Source: Aptenodytes patagonicus | Lineage: Eukaryota > Chordata > Aves > Sphenisciformes > Spheniscidae | Reading direction: 5' to 3' | NCBI RefSeq assembly: GCF_965638725.1 | Contig: NC_134982.1 | Span: 79,746,155 to 79,810,154 of the forward strand | Length of the DNA stretch: 64,000 bases | In this document: piece after piece, positions 10,362 through 21,950 of the stretch | Layout: each line of letters starts with the position of its first letter | How positions within the stretch are numbered: position 1 is the stretch's first letter | Made by a program: the position numbers and the translations under genes | Notes under the pieces: model-generated | Told to the model about the DNA's origin: nothing | Seen by the model: only the letters and a program-made list of their open reading frames with translations | Database searches by the model: none

Positions 10362-13300
10362 CTGTGGAAGAGAATTACTGTTACCAGCTGGAGGAGACTG
10401 TATACACAAACTGTGAACCAGAGACACCACTTGGGTATTTCTACTGGAGGGCTCTTGATGCTTGTCTGGTCCATGTTATCATAGGCACATGCCCAGAAAT
10501 CCATTCGAGTTCTTCTTGGCTTGGTGTGTTTGGCAAAAGTAGAAGAGAGAAATGCAGGAGCCACATTGGAACACATCCTTCCAGAACCAAAGTGGGAAAG
10601 ACTCTGCATTTTACATGGATTTGCTCAGAGACTAAAGGAAGGTCAGCCTGTCATAAAAACATGCACCAAGCTAACGAGTATGCTAATTGCAGACTCTGCA
10701 AACTTCTTTGTAAAGCACTTACAACTTTTTGTACCAATCAGAAGAATGCCAGTTATCACATTGCTTACCTTTACACATGCCCTAACAGTGCCCCTCTCCC
10801 ATGCCCTGGCCTGTGTTGGCAGTATTTGCTACTTTGTCTAGTTACCTTTCCATCCCCACCCTCCTGCCTTGGTTTGTAATTCTTTCCTCCCATGGCTGCT
10901 TTCAGAACTGTAGCGCATTGCTTACTTTATATAAGACCTGGGGGTTTAGAAGGATTCACAGCTCATTTCTATCTTTTCAGCTGTGGCAGAGGCTTACCAG
11001 CTGCAGATACCCAGCACCTGAAATCAAGGTTCTGTGTTTTTATGACAAAATGCTTGATCTTATTAAAGTTTTGATTATATGGCATTAAATTACAGTTTCT
11101 CAGATCATCTGAACAGTCCAAGCTACTTCCCTATGTGTTTAAGCCTGTGAGCCTGAGGCATAAAGACTCTCTTTCCTCTGTTTATCATATGCTATAGCTA
11201 AAGCAACACCCGTGTTTTTATCAGCAGGTGATAAATCCATGACATGAATCATTAAAAACAACACAAAAGATCTCCAATAACAAGTTTTCCTCCAGAGAGG
11301 CAGGCCTCTGAGCAGCATCTGCATTTTCTATTCCCAAACTCAGCCTTAGAGGGAGTGAGAATGTGCCATTTCCCATTTCACCATGTGCCAGAGATGGCCA
11401 GCAAATACATCTCCTCATGTCAGTATGTATGCAGCCAAGTCCTCCATCCTCTTTCCCTGCACACAGGTATTATGTTGCCAGGGCATCCTTGTCTTGCCCT
11501 CCCTGCTGCAGGGCATAATGGGGAGAAAGGATCAGGGGTCTAGTTATTACTCATGATAGAGTAACACAGTTCTCTGCACCATGGCAAATGGTGCCAAAAT
11601 TTTCTGGCAACAATGCCAACACAGTACTGTGACAGCTATAAATCTGTGTCTCTGATTTATAGTTGAAGGTACTTTGGTATTGATGATGTTATTGTGCAAG
11701 AGTCAGATGGCATTGTCTGCCAGTACAGACCAGTCAGATGCAGTGTTCAGATGTCTGCTTTACCTTTTTGAGAATTGTTTGAGACTAGAATTCATCCTAT
11801 GCAACTTATCAACGATGAGTCATTCTAGGTTTAGAGGGAATTTGAAGGAGTGCATGATGAAGACTGCATCAAATGAGCGAGGGTTCCTTTTCCAAGCAGT
11901 GAAATGCCTTGCTGTGGTCCTGCAAAAGCAGGCTTTGCTTAACTCCTCTCTCTATATGCCAGGCTGCGGCCAGAGCTCTGGGAAGCATCCTTCTACAGTG
12001 GTGACCACAACTCCATCACTCCCAGCTCTTATCCCGTTTAGCCCACCTAAAACAACTTGAAGAGCTATGGTTTATGCTGCATAGCTAATTAAGTACACCT
12101 GTAGCCCTCCTTATGCCTCACCTGCTTTCTGTGTCTGGTATGTCTCTTAGAAATAGGAAACTGGCTTGTTGTTATGATTACTGTAACAATAGTTTGTGTT
12201 GTAAGCACTTCAGTCAAAACCACAGCACTGTTAAATAAATTGCTATGCAAAATGATGAGGAATCACTTCAGTAGTTCACAGGCTCTGTGGAAACAACTGG
12301 AAAATTGTGATCTGGCAAGGATATGATCTTGTCCAAGGTCAAAGCTAATGAATTGCTAAATCAGTAATGGGATTTCGGAGTTGCAGTTTGGAGGTATGCT
12401 ATAGCACGAGTAGGTGTATCCAGATAATCTTTAATCCAGTTAGCTGAATTATAAGATCATCAGTCACTCTAGTTATGTTATTATGAGTATACTTTCTCTC
12501 CAGCAATGCGGTAAGCAATGAGACTAATGGCTGCTGTATCTTGCTTGTTTCCAGTGTTTGCATAAAGATAACAAAGAGACAGTTATCACTCAAAACCAGC
12601 TGCAAAGCAAATTGCCAAAATACGGAAATATGAGTTTTCAGTGGACTATGTTGGTCCAAGTGAGTGCTCTGAGAGACTGAAGCAATACAGTGTAGTTCCA
12701 CAATGATTAATTGGAAGACAGCAGATTAGTTCCAGTTTCCATGCAAGTATCTCATTGACTGTGAAGGAGTAGGTGGAGATTTGCGAAAAGGCTCCCCAAA
12801 ATGATCTGTAAGGCCATGGTAAGTAGTTCCCAGCTACCCTGCTGAGCTACAAGGATGAATAAAATGCACAGTGTTTCTAACTGAAATGGTGAAAAAATGA
12901 GTGCAAAGGAGCAGTTGTAAAGCTAATGATAGCTCTAAGGTCCAGAATGTTCAAGGACCCTGGATTTAGGACTTTATTTTTCTGTCATTCTTTCATGAGG
13001 AGCATAATCACTGAGGATCTTCCCCGCTGGATTCAGAAAGGGTGTCTCCGCTGTAAGGTACTGCTTTAAGCATTTAAAGGGGAGTGGAGAAGTCTTACAC
13101 TTCAGTAACACTTCATACAGCTGCCTTGTAAAGAGTAAGCTCCCACCAAATCCACAGGAACATTAATGTCCCCCCTTAAAGAGCTGGATATGTCATCTTA
13201 AAGGTCCCGAGGAAAAAAAGTTGTACCCAGGCTGCCAAAGCTGCACAGCTCATTTCATTCTTCCAAGAACGAAGCCTATTTGCCTTACTATTCTGCTTTA

Positions 13301-16300
13301 TTTGTTTAATTTAACAACTTTTCCAGGCAGGAAAAAGCTCGAAGGAACTGTGTTCTCAGTAACAGTATCTAAGAGTTGTCCCACCACTAAAGTTTTTCAA
13401 GAAGTTTTATTTTTATTTACCCATTTTAGGCTGTGGGCTAGTATAATGTCACAAGATCAAGTGATTTCACATTGATTTTACATTGTATGAATACAATGTA
13501 TTCTCTTTGTGGTAACTGCTTACATAACATTTTTTAAAAGTGGAAGAAAAAACCAAAAGGATAAAACTGCACAGAATGCTGTATGGCTACCTTGAGTGTT
13601 TGTCAGGCTTCAGCAGCTCCTTAAGCAAAGTTCTTTGTTCAGCCCCCAGCCTGTAACCAGCAGGAGGTGGGGGTAGGGGGAAAGGGGACAGCACAGTTGT
13701 AAAAGTAAATATTGTACTGCTGAAGTCTCAAGTTTTTCTCAGCTACCATAATGTAGGACTGCAGGGGAAATATCTTCATGGATATCAGCACAAGCACCGC
13801 ATCCTGTTAATATTAATAGTGAGAACCAAAGGGCAGAGGCAAGACGAAGAGCAGAAGGAACGAACTGTTACATTCCACTTCAGGTCATCTTAGAAACTTT
13901 AATACTTCATTGGCATCTTTTCTTTCCAACCACCTCAAGTGACTGGCATCTTCTAATCTTACGGAAAATCTCACCTGAGTCCTGGTTTGCAGACGGGAAA
14001 AGATTGCATTAGAATCTGGAAGTTTTTCTCTTGGGTCTCTTCATTGCCTTCTTTTATAAAATTGGTTCCAAAAGTGCAGGACCAAACTCTCAAAAGACAG
14101 TTTGTATCCCATGCATGTAGCTTTTCCTGTTCAGTTACTAGTAAACACAGCCCTTCAACATCATCTCTGACAGCAATACAAACCACCTGTGCATGTCATT
14201 GCACTGTGCACACGAGAGATTCTGCTTTCAAAGAGCAGGTTTGAAGAAGCAAAAGTTGCATATATAAATAGATAAATACAGTTGGTAGGGAGAATGAAAA
14301 GTATTAAAAAATTTAGCCCATCACATGTAGGCACAGTGTTAACCTGACTGGATTTACTCCTCATTTACACTTCAGTGCTTAGGAGAGACAGACACATAAT
14401 GAGTTATGCACCTTATATTCTTATCACAGTGGATAAATCTATTTATTGGCCTCACTTCTCTGTGGAGCTCCATTAAAAAGCTATTTCTAATTAAGTCTGG
14501 TTACTTGGACATTGGGCAAACTGATAGGTGTGAGCAGCTGGGCAAGCCTGGCCCCATCCTGCTGACAGAGCACATTCTTATCTAGCTTACAGATGACACC
14601 AAGCTGGCAGGACTAGTTGATGCGCCTGATTGCTGGGCAGCCATCCAGAGGAGCCTGGATGCGGGGCGGGAAGAGACCAACAGGAGCACCATGAAGTTCA
14701 GCCAGGACACGTGCCCAACCATTGCCAGGGGGGCAGAGCCCTGGCAGTGATAGGGCTAGTGGGATGGGGAAACAGCTCTTTGGAGAAGGCCCAGGGCCCT
14801 GTCAGGCAGCAAGCTGAACAGGGGCCAGCAACGAGGGCCAGCAGCATCCTGTGTGAGCAGGTGTCCAGCCCAGAGAGCCAGGGGAGGACAGGGATTATCA
14901 TCCTCTGCTCAGCACTCTTTAGATCACATCTGGGTACTGCATCCAGTGTTGGGCCCCTGCAGTACAAGAAAGACATTGACAAACTGGAGTGAGTTCAGCA
15001 GATGCCACCAAGAAAGTCAGGGGCTGAAGCACTTGCTCTGTGAGGTGAAGGCTACAGGGCTGGGTCTAGTTCAGCCACGAGCAGAGATGGCTTCGGGGGC
15101 ACCTCTCAGCAACCCCCAATACCTACAGAGTGGTGATCGAGGAGGCAGAGCCAGGCTCTTCACAGCAGCATGTGACGGGAGAGTGGGAGACAACAAGCAT
15201 AAGCTGAAACTGGAGAGATTCAGACTGGATATGAAGAATTTTTTTTTCGCTATTGGGACAGCCAAGCAGTGGAGCAGGTTGACAGAGGCCGTGGTGTCTC
15301 CATCCTTGGAGGTTGTCAAGACCCACCTGAATAAAGCCGTGAGCAGCCTGGTCTGACCTTATGTCTAACCCTGCTTTGAGCAGGAGGTTGGACTACAGAC
15401 CTCCTAATGTCCCTTCCAGCCTGAATTACCCTGTGACTCTGTGTGAGTACTTGCTTTAGGGAGTTGAAGTGGAAGCAGTGCCTCCTGTATGTATGTATGA
15501 AGGAGCTCTGGGGGAAGAACAGGATGTTTCTCCCTTTATCTCTGCAGTGGGAGTGAAGGTTTCAGTATAGCAAAATGTTTCATTTCTGGGTTCTAAAAAG
15601 TGAGTCAAGGGTATGAGACAAAAAGAGATAGTCAGACTTCTGTCACCTAGAAAAAGCAACAGATGTTTTTGATTGACATACTAATTTCACCATCCTGATA
15701 GGTCCTTTGGGGCATATATGATGGTAAATTGCCTGGCTGGTTTTTGCTCTCTCTTACGAGGGTAGGAACAAGGGGTTTTTTCCATCTTCATGCTCTGTCT
15801 AGGGACCTTGCTTCAAAATCCTATCTCAAGTGGATGGGAGTATGTGAGACCTGCAGTTCCCTGTCCTGATGCCCACATTAGCCTCAGAGCTATACTCAAG
15901 CCGTGAGCGAATATACCCTCATTCCATCTCTCTAGCAAGTATGAAAGGAGGTTATGTACTCAGGGACCTGGCCTCTGCAGTCGGTACAGAGCACTCCTGG
16001 AGCACTCTTGATGGCTAGAGATGGCTGAGGTGGCAAGACACTGGTTTCTTGGACGTAAGTGTGGTCATTAGGGTGAAGCTGCTGTCTCTCTCAGGGCTGG
16101 GCTCTTCTCAGAGAAAGTAAAAAAATGCTGTCAGACTTGCATGAGAATTCAAGTCCTGTAATGCCAGCAGGGGAGGCTAGGGGAAGTGGTGGTACGGGTT
16201 TCAGGTAGGCTAAATAGTTTTGGGTGCCAGGCACATGGGATGGTTGAGAAAGTGATGGAGGATCACAGACTCAGTGAGGATTTGAGTTTGTTGAGCAATT

Positions 16301-16881
16301 TCCTGAAGCTGGCTGTTCACAGCTTGAAAGGTTACAGCCTAATGCAAGAGCAGTTTTAAGTTTCCTGCAGTGCAAACTACCTTACATCCCCCTGCTGAAG
16401 AATCTTATCCACACTACCGCACTAATGCTTCAGAAGAAGCTGCACAACAAACACACATAATTACACTTCTGTCAGCATTGGTGTTTGTCAGGACCAGCTG
16501 CATTCTCCAGTCATTCTCTCTTCTCCTTGCAGAACATATATTTATATACTCCACAAGCATAAAGAAACATACAAAACAAAGCAGTAGAAAGCAATGCAGG
16601 TATGTTATTGCTGTAGTCCCCTTAGACTAAGGATTCACTTACTCCAGGAGTTCTGAGTGACTAAGCTAAGTTAGAAAGCCAGTGTTAGCAGCAAATGGGT
16701 CACATTGGAAGATCACTGCAGAATGGCTGAGTGCTTATTTCTTGCAAGCTGTTCCTGGAACAAAAAAATAAAAACAAAACCAAAAACAACTCCCCAAGCC
16801 CACTTTAGATAAACACATTGTGTCTCAGCTGCTGATATACGTACCACCTTTACAGTCTAGAAATGAAATGATTATACTTAC
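10362..16881 (-). other. ALDOB intron 1
   Basis: This 6.5-kb intron runs from the acceptor CAG just before the 10-base exon 2 leader (exon 2 begins at 10361) to the GTAAGT donor ending at 16881. In mammals intron 1 of ALDOB carries a liver enhancer; I cannot identify an equivalent by eye. Apart from the CR1 fragment at about 14.58-15.44 kb the sequence is unremarkable. Short open frames here look random. Confidence 0.7.
14585..15443 (+). mobile_element. CR1 LINE fragment in ALDOB intron 1
   Basis: The segment begins with the RT-derived stretch AGATGACACCAAGCTGGCAG (the FADD/DDTKLAG region). It continues through eroded RT C-terminal sequence and ends with the CR1 3' tail GGTTGGACTACAGACCTCC, TCCCTTCCAGCCTGAATTA and CTGTGACTCTGTG. 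It is oriented opposite to ALDOB, many frameshifts are present, and it is an old 5'-truncated copy. Confidence 0.85.
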
Positions 16882-16942
16882 TTGTTTGTGGACAGTGCCT
16901 CTGCTGCTACAAGCTTCTGGTGAGGTGGTTGCAGGCAAAGAG
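16882..16942 (-). other. ALDOB non-coding exon 1 (predicted)
   Basis: On the minus strand a consensus donor, CAA|GTAAGTATAA, ends a short leader exon containing CACCAGAAGCTTGTAGCAGC. The transcription start is placed about 25-30 bases downstream of a TATA box, near 16940. It would splice to the acceptor at 10364-10362, one intron ahead of the ATG, as in other vertebrates. The donor is seen directly; the start is inferred. Confidence 0.65.
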
Positions 16943-16964
16943 ACCGGGCCCTTCTAATCACTAA

Positions 16965-17076
16965 CTTTTATAAAATTCTTGACAGGTGTGTCGTCCCCCC
17001 CCCCCCCCCCGTCATTCTCCCTCCTCCCCAGGCTGGTCGGGGAGGTGTCATTGCTCGAGGTCGGTCATTGGCTGTC
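16965..17076 (-). promoter_or_regulatory. ALDOB core promoter: TATA, C16 tract, CCAAT
   Basis: Reading minus: a CCAAT box (GACAGCCAATGACC, plus 17063-17076), an uninterrupted G16 run (plus C16, 16995-17010), then TTTTATAAAAG with TATAAAAG at plus 16972-16965. GTTAGTGATTAGA just downstream of TATA is loosely like an HNF1 site; this is weak. A TATA-type promoter fits a tissue-restricted metabolic gene. Confidence 0.7.
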
Positions 17077-17199
17077 AGAACCACAACCACACACAACCAG
17101 TGGGACCTAGGCTCGCCCCTGGTGTTCCTCCCCTTTCCCCTCCCCTGCATATATAAGGCCACTCGTGATGCGGTGAAACTAAGACATTTTCTAGTTATT

Positions 17200-20100
17200 T
17201 CAAACTGTTCCTCCTCTTTCTAAAACAGACTGAAAAGAACTACAAGAGGAACAATGGAAATTGTTTACAGGGATCTTGGGAAAGCATAACTTTCTGTTTA
17301 GGGTTAGATTTTCTGAAAGCTTATACTTCAGAAACTACACAGTGCAGGAAGGAAGAGTAGAAAAAAAAATGCAAACAATGCAACAGATCCTTAATTGACA
17401 TGAGTTACTATCATTTCAGTGGCTTCCTAAGTGTTACACTGATTTTCCTCACTTGAAAATTTAGCATAGAAACATATTTTCCTATTCCAATTAGCATATG
17501 GAAAGGCAAAATGCAATGCTACAGTATCAGGGTTAATGAACCTGCAAGTTCTGATTCCCTTTAATGCAGTGTATGTGTGCAAATGATGTTTATCAGAATA
17601 AATATGCCCACATTGAGGTGCACAACTGCGAGCCCAATCTTCCACCAAAATCCCATTGAAACACCTATCCATATTACAATGACACACAAACTTCTCAGTT
17701 GCTTAGCAAAATTTTTCTGTGAAAAATGCTAATGCTCTGTAAACGGTGTATCAGCATTCCAGTTTATATGAAATCACACTACAGCTACTCACCAAATGCA
17801 GGTAGGTAGACTTGATTCCCGCCTCCCCCCACCCCGCCCCATACTGTGGGTCAGTACTCCTGGAGGAAAGTACAGCGTAGGGACTGTTAGGCAAACATCA
17901 TTCCCTCAGCAACAACACACTCTGCGACCTTGGACATTAGCATGTCTTTACCACAAAGACCCACTGTTTGCCTGAAGAATGACGTAGTTTCTCCATTTGT
18001 TTGGCTCATGTAGTGACACCTTTAGCCTTTACATGGACACAGTGAGACATCTGATTTCTCCTCTCACTGAGCAACACTGTCTTCATTAGGGCACTTCCTC
18101 CTTCAGCCTGTTTCTTCTAGAGCTGCATGCCAAGGTCAGTGCCTGTAGGAAATCTTAACAGCTTACACACTGCCAGCAGTAGCACTCCATGACAGTCAGC
18201 AGAGAAACCTCTGAAAAAGCTGAGGATACAGTCCAATTGAAGGTCTTGGACTTGTGTTGTTTTGTTTTCTTTCATGTTCTCCTTCCTTATCCATACCTTT
18301 TTGCTGAAGAATGCTGTGGCACATAACATGGACATAAAGCCTTCCCTGCTTTACAGCATTTGCTTTATATACAATTATTTCTCCCATCCTAGCAGAAAGA
18401 TGACCCCCCTGGTGTATTAAAGTTTCTCCACCACAAACAGAGGCATCCAGTATGGATTAAAATATTTTTAATGAAATACATTATCTAAGACCCTTTTGAG
18501 ACCAAGAAGGTGTCATACTGATGGTCTTCTTCAGGGCCACAGAGAAAATCAGAGTTTGAGTCCCATCATTCCTGGTTTGGTTAGAAGCCGTCACAGGTAG
18601 GAAGGTACTTGGAAGTGTTTCTTTCCCAGTGTCATCTGTGACATAGTCTGACAGGCTATTAAAGGAAAGCTGGGGCAAGACTTCTTGAAAAAAATAGTGT
18701 CTTTAGATAATCCCCTGCAGCCCACCTTGTGTTCTTAACTCTTTCAGAAGTATATATATGTATTTCCAGGTGGATAATGGCTAGTATGTGCCTTTCTAGT
18801 CCTTCTGAGCCAATATCCAGCACTTCAAGCACTAGGATTACAGGTCTAACAGAGATTCTGAGGACTGAGGAGAAAAAAACGTGAATGGACAAGATGGTTA
18901 ACTTTTTCACTTAATTTAGGAATGGGAGCCTTTTCAGGCAAGAATATGGAATGAGCAATCATGCTAGATAATGTCACTGTAAGGTTCAGTACTATTAACA
19001 TGCAGACCCTTGATGCTGACCGTGCTGTGCAGAAGTTAGTAGTAGAGTGATATTAAAACGACACTGGAAAAGTGTCGTTGAGCTAAAGAACGAGTGCTCT
19101 CCGTTATTGGTATTCTTAAAAATTTTACAGACTATTGCAGTGATTGCTGATCACTTTTCTAGTGAAGAGAAATATCTTTTAATAGAGAAAGGATTACTAA
19201 TTATTTTTTGAGAGTTTTGGATGTGTGAGAATTGATTACTCAAATACATATCTAACTAAATATGGTGACTGAAGTTTTTCTGCATGGATTATGTTTTTTT
19301 TATCTGTTATGAGAAAGCTGATATAAACAGTTTTGCAATATAAAAATCTATAGCTCACTCAAATCTGTGTTTGAAACATCACTGCAAACAAGATGCATAA
19401 TGAGTAAGAGAGCTTAAATGTTCATTGTTGTGCCTTTTATAGCATGGAAACAGAAAATGGTGGTCAGCTATAAAAGAGATGGATAATGTTAAAACACAAG
19501 CATCAGGCATTTCCTCTCATAAACACGGCACAGCATAAGTGAATTTTTTACTTGAATGGCTTGGAGATTTTGCTGATGTTGACTTTTCCATCTGAGATTA
19601 CCATACAAAAGTTGACAGAAGTATACATTTAAAAATTTTAAAGACCACTAAAAACTGTCTTTACAGGTGGCTTGGGTTATTATTGAGGTCTTAATTTGTA
19701 GTTTTGCTTTCTTGAGTTTGATAATGCAAGTACTGGATATTCATGGCAGAAGTTAATTTAATTGCTGTCCTCGTTATCTCCAATCTTGCTGTCAAAGGAT
19801 CTGTCAGTTCTGCACTGAAGTTTTGAGTGAAGACTGTTGCTGGATGAAGTATGTTAAAATCAATGAAAAGCCTGATTTAAAGGTAACAGGTAAAAATTTT
19901 AGAATTGCTTATGTTTCTTCAGGTTGATGATTGTGTTTTTTCTGTGTGTTTCTAGCAGTATCATTCCGATACTGATTTTGCCTTTAATTACTCATATTAA
20001 CTAACATTTTAAATGAAAATAATAAGTAAATGTGAAGAGAGACAAACTGTAGTACATCTGAGAAAGAAAGATGAAAAAGAAAGAAATGGATGAAGCAATT

Positions 20101-21850
20101 TCAGAGATTACATGTCACCAAGAGAAAAATGAAAAAGTTAAAGCTTTCCTCTGCACATCAGTAAATGAAGTACTATTAATCTTATAAACACTTTTCTATG
20201 TGGTCAGGCCTGTAAAAGGGTTCAAAGTGGGATGGAAAAAACCACTGGAAGTTGGAAGAATGTCTGGGTATAATATGCATCCACGTGAAAAACACCTGGC
20301 TCTGCATGCCCCAGGAGAGTGCTGCCTGCGTGATGGGGTTAAAGTCTAATCAGAGCAGACTTGAGCTGAGTGGAGTCTGACTGCTCCTCACCTCTCCACG
20401 CCGTGCTGGATGTTTCCTGTTTTCTGTACTCTGTGGTCTTGCTTAACTGTCTCAAAGTCCAGCTTGTTCATCCCTATCTAATCAGAGGTATTGTTTATTA
20501 AGTGGTTTGTTTTCCCCACTCACCTACAGCCCTCACCCCCAATGCAGAGAGGCGGGCCTTTAACCCCACTGAAAGGAATCACCTGTATTTCTGGCTCCAC
20601 AGCAGTCTCTGCAGACACATACATCAGGGAGGGTATGGAGGGTGTTGGGCAGAGCAGACTCAGGCCCACAAAGAGCACTGAGGGGACTGCACAAGGAGGG
20701 TTTGCTTGCTTTTTGTTCTTTGTGACTTAAAGCTGGTCTGTGACAAACACCATGGCTTGGAATGAAAAACAGGCAAGCACAGAACATTACTGTTACCAAA
20801 ACCCAAATCTTTGTAATAATTTCAGTAGTGGGGATAGCAAGCAAGGATACAACTTTAAATCAGGCTGCCAGTGGCAACATTTCTGGGCTGTGCAAAATAG
20901 CTGTAACAGGACATGAAGATAAATGCAGTAATGACACTGGTCTCTGTGCCTTTCTGTTGACATTTTGTTTTTAAAAAAACAAGTAGGCAAACAATTGGCT
21001 GCTATAATGAGAGACACTTAAGTGTTGATTACCTGTTTATCTAAGCAGCACATAGTCCAAAAAAGCACACTTAGGTGCTGCATGTTAACGTTGGCATACA
21101 ATTTGCAAAATACAAACTACAACAGATGTCTGAAGTGGACCAGTTTGCTGAAAAGACCATTGTAGATATGGTTTCTGCACCGCTGAAGGAACACTGGACA
21201 CCATGGCAGAAATCCAAAGAGAAAGTAGGCACTGAAGAATACATAGCTGGCCAGAGGCTTACTAACAGGGCAAGAAAATATAACACTGTTTTTCTTCGTC
21301 AACATTTAAAAATCACCCGTGGTTACACAGCTGGGAAAGTGGCATTCATAGCTTTCCATGCAGAACAAAGTCTTGGAAATGGACATTGATATTGCAGACT
21401 CTTAGCCTATAGATACACAAACTGGCTGATGAGGCGGATTCTCTCAAAGCATGAGCTGTGAGGACATAATATTTTGTGGAAATGAAGTTAGTCTAGCAAG
21501 AGGGATGCATGCGGTGAAGAAGCACAGACCATGGAGTACCTAATTCTATATGCACTTTTGGCAGATGTATGTTTTACTGAAGATTATTCAGAACCATATG
21601 TTGGGCCCTGCCATCTGCTGAATTTGGATACTACTCTGTAAAGCTGGTGTGGAAATACACAAAAAGAAGCTCTAACTTCAGGAGAGAAACTGCCAGTGCC
21701 TTTGTAACTACAACTGTCTCCCACAGAAAATTACCCTTTTTCTTTTGTGAAATGTATAGCCTTTCTATACAAAAGTATGCTAAGCTTAAATTCCAGCACT
21801 TAGAGCTTGGTTTTATCTCAGGTCACTATTAAAATGCCTCAGTACTTGAT
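17200..21850. other. Intergenic, ALDOB to PGAP4 (left part)
   Basis: AT-rich DNA with no recognisable gene. A C-rich patch lies at about 17818-17841. A perfect 9-bp inverted repeat with a 5-base loop lies at 19057-19079. A 104-codon open frame at 21075-21389 has no recognisable homology and is probably chance. Confidence 0.5.
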
Positions 21851-21950
21851 TGGAGAAGGGCCTGAGCAACCTGGTCTAATAAGACCTGCTTTGAGTGGGG
21901 AATTGGACCAGGGACCTTCAGAGGTCCTTTTCAACCTGAATTGTTGTAGG
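21851..21950 (+). mobile_element. CR1 LINE 3' tail fragment
   Basis: About 100 bases: GAGCAACCTGGTCTAATAAG, then TTGGACCAGGGACCTTCAGA and TTCAACCTGAATTG. This is the conserved CR1 3' end in plus orientation, severely 5'-truncated. Confidence 0.75.

Noticed and set aside
19057-19079. Perfect 9-bp hairpin AACGACACT-ggaaa-AGTGTCGTT
   Set aside because: Too short to distinguish from chance, with no neighbouring structure or repeat family.
21075-21389. A 104-codon plus-strand open frame in the ALDOB-PGAP4 gap
   Set aside because: No recognisable family, no splice or promoter context, and a length within chance for the amount of sequence scanned.
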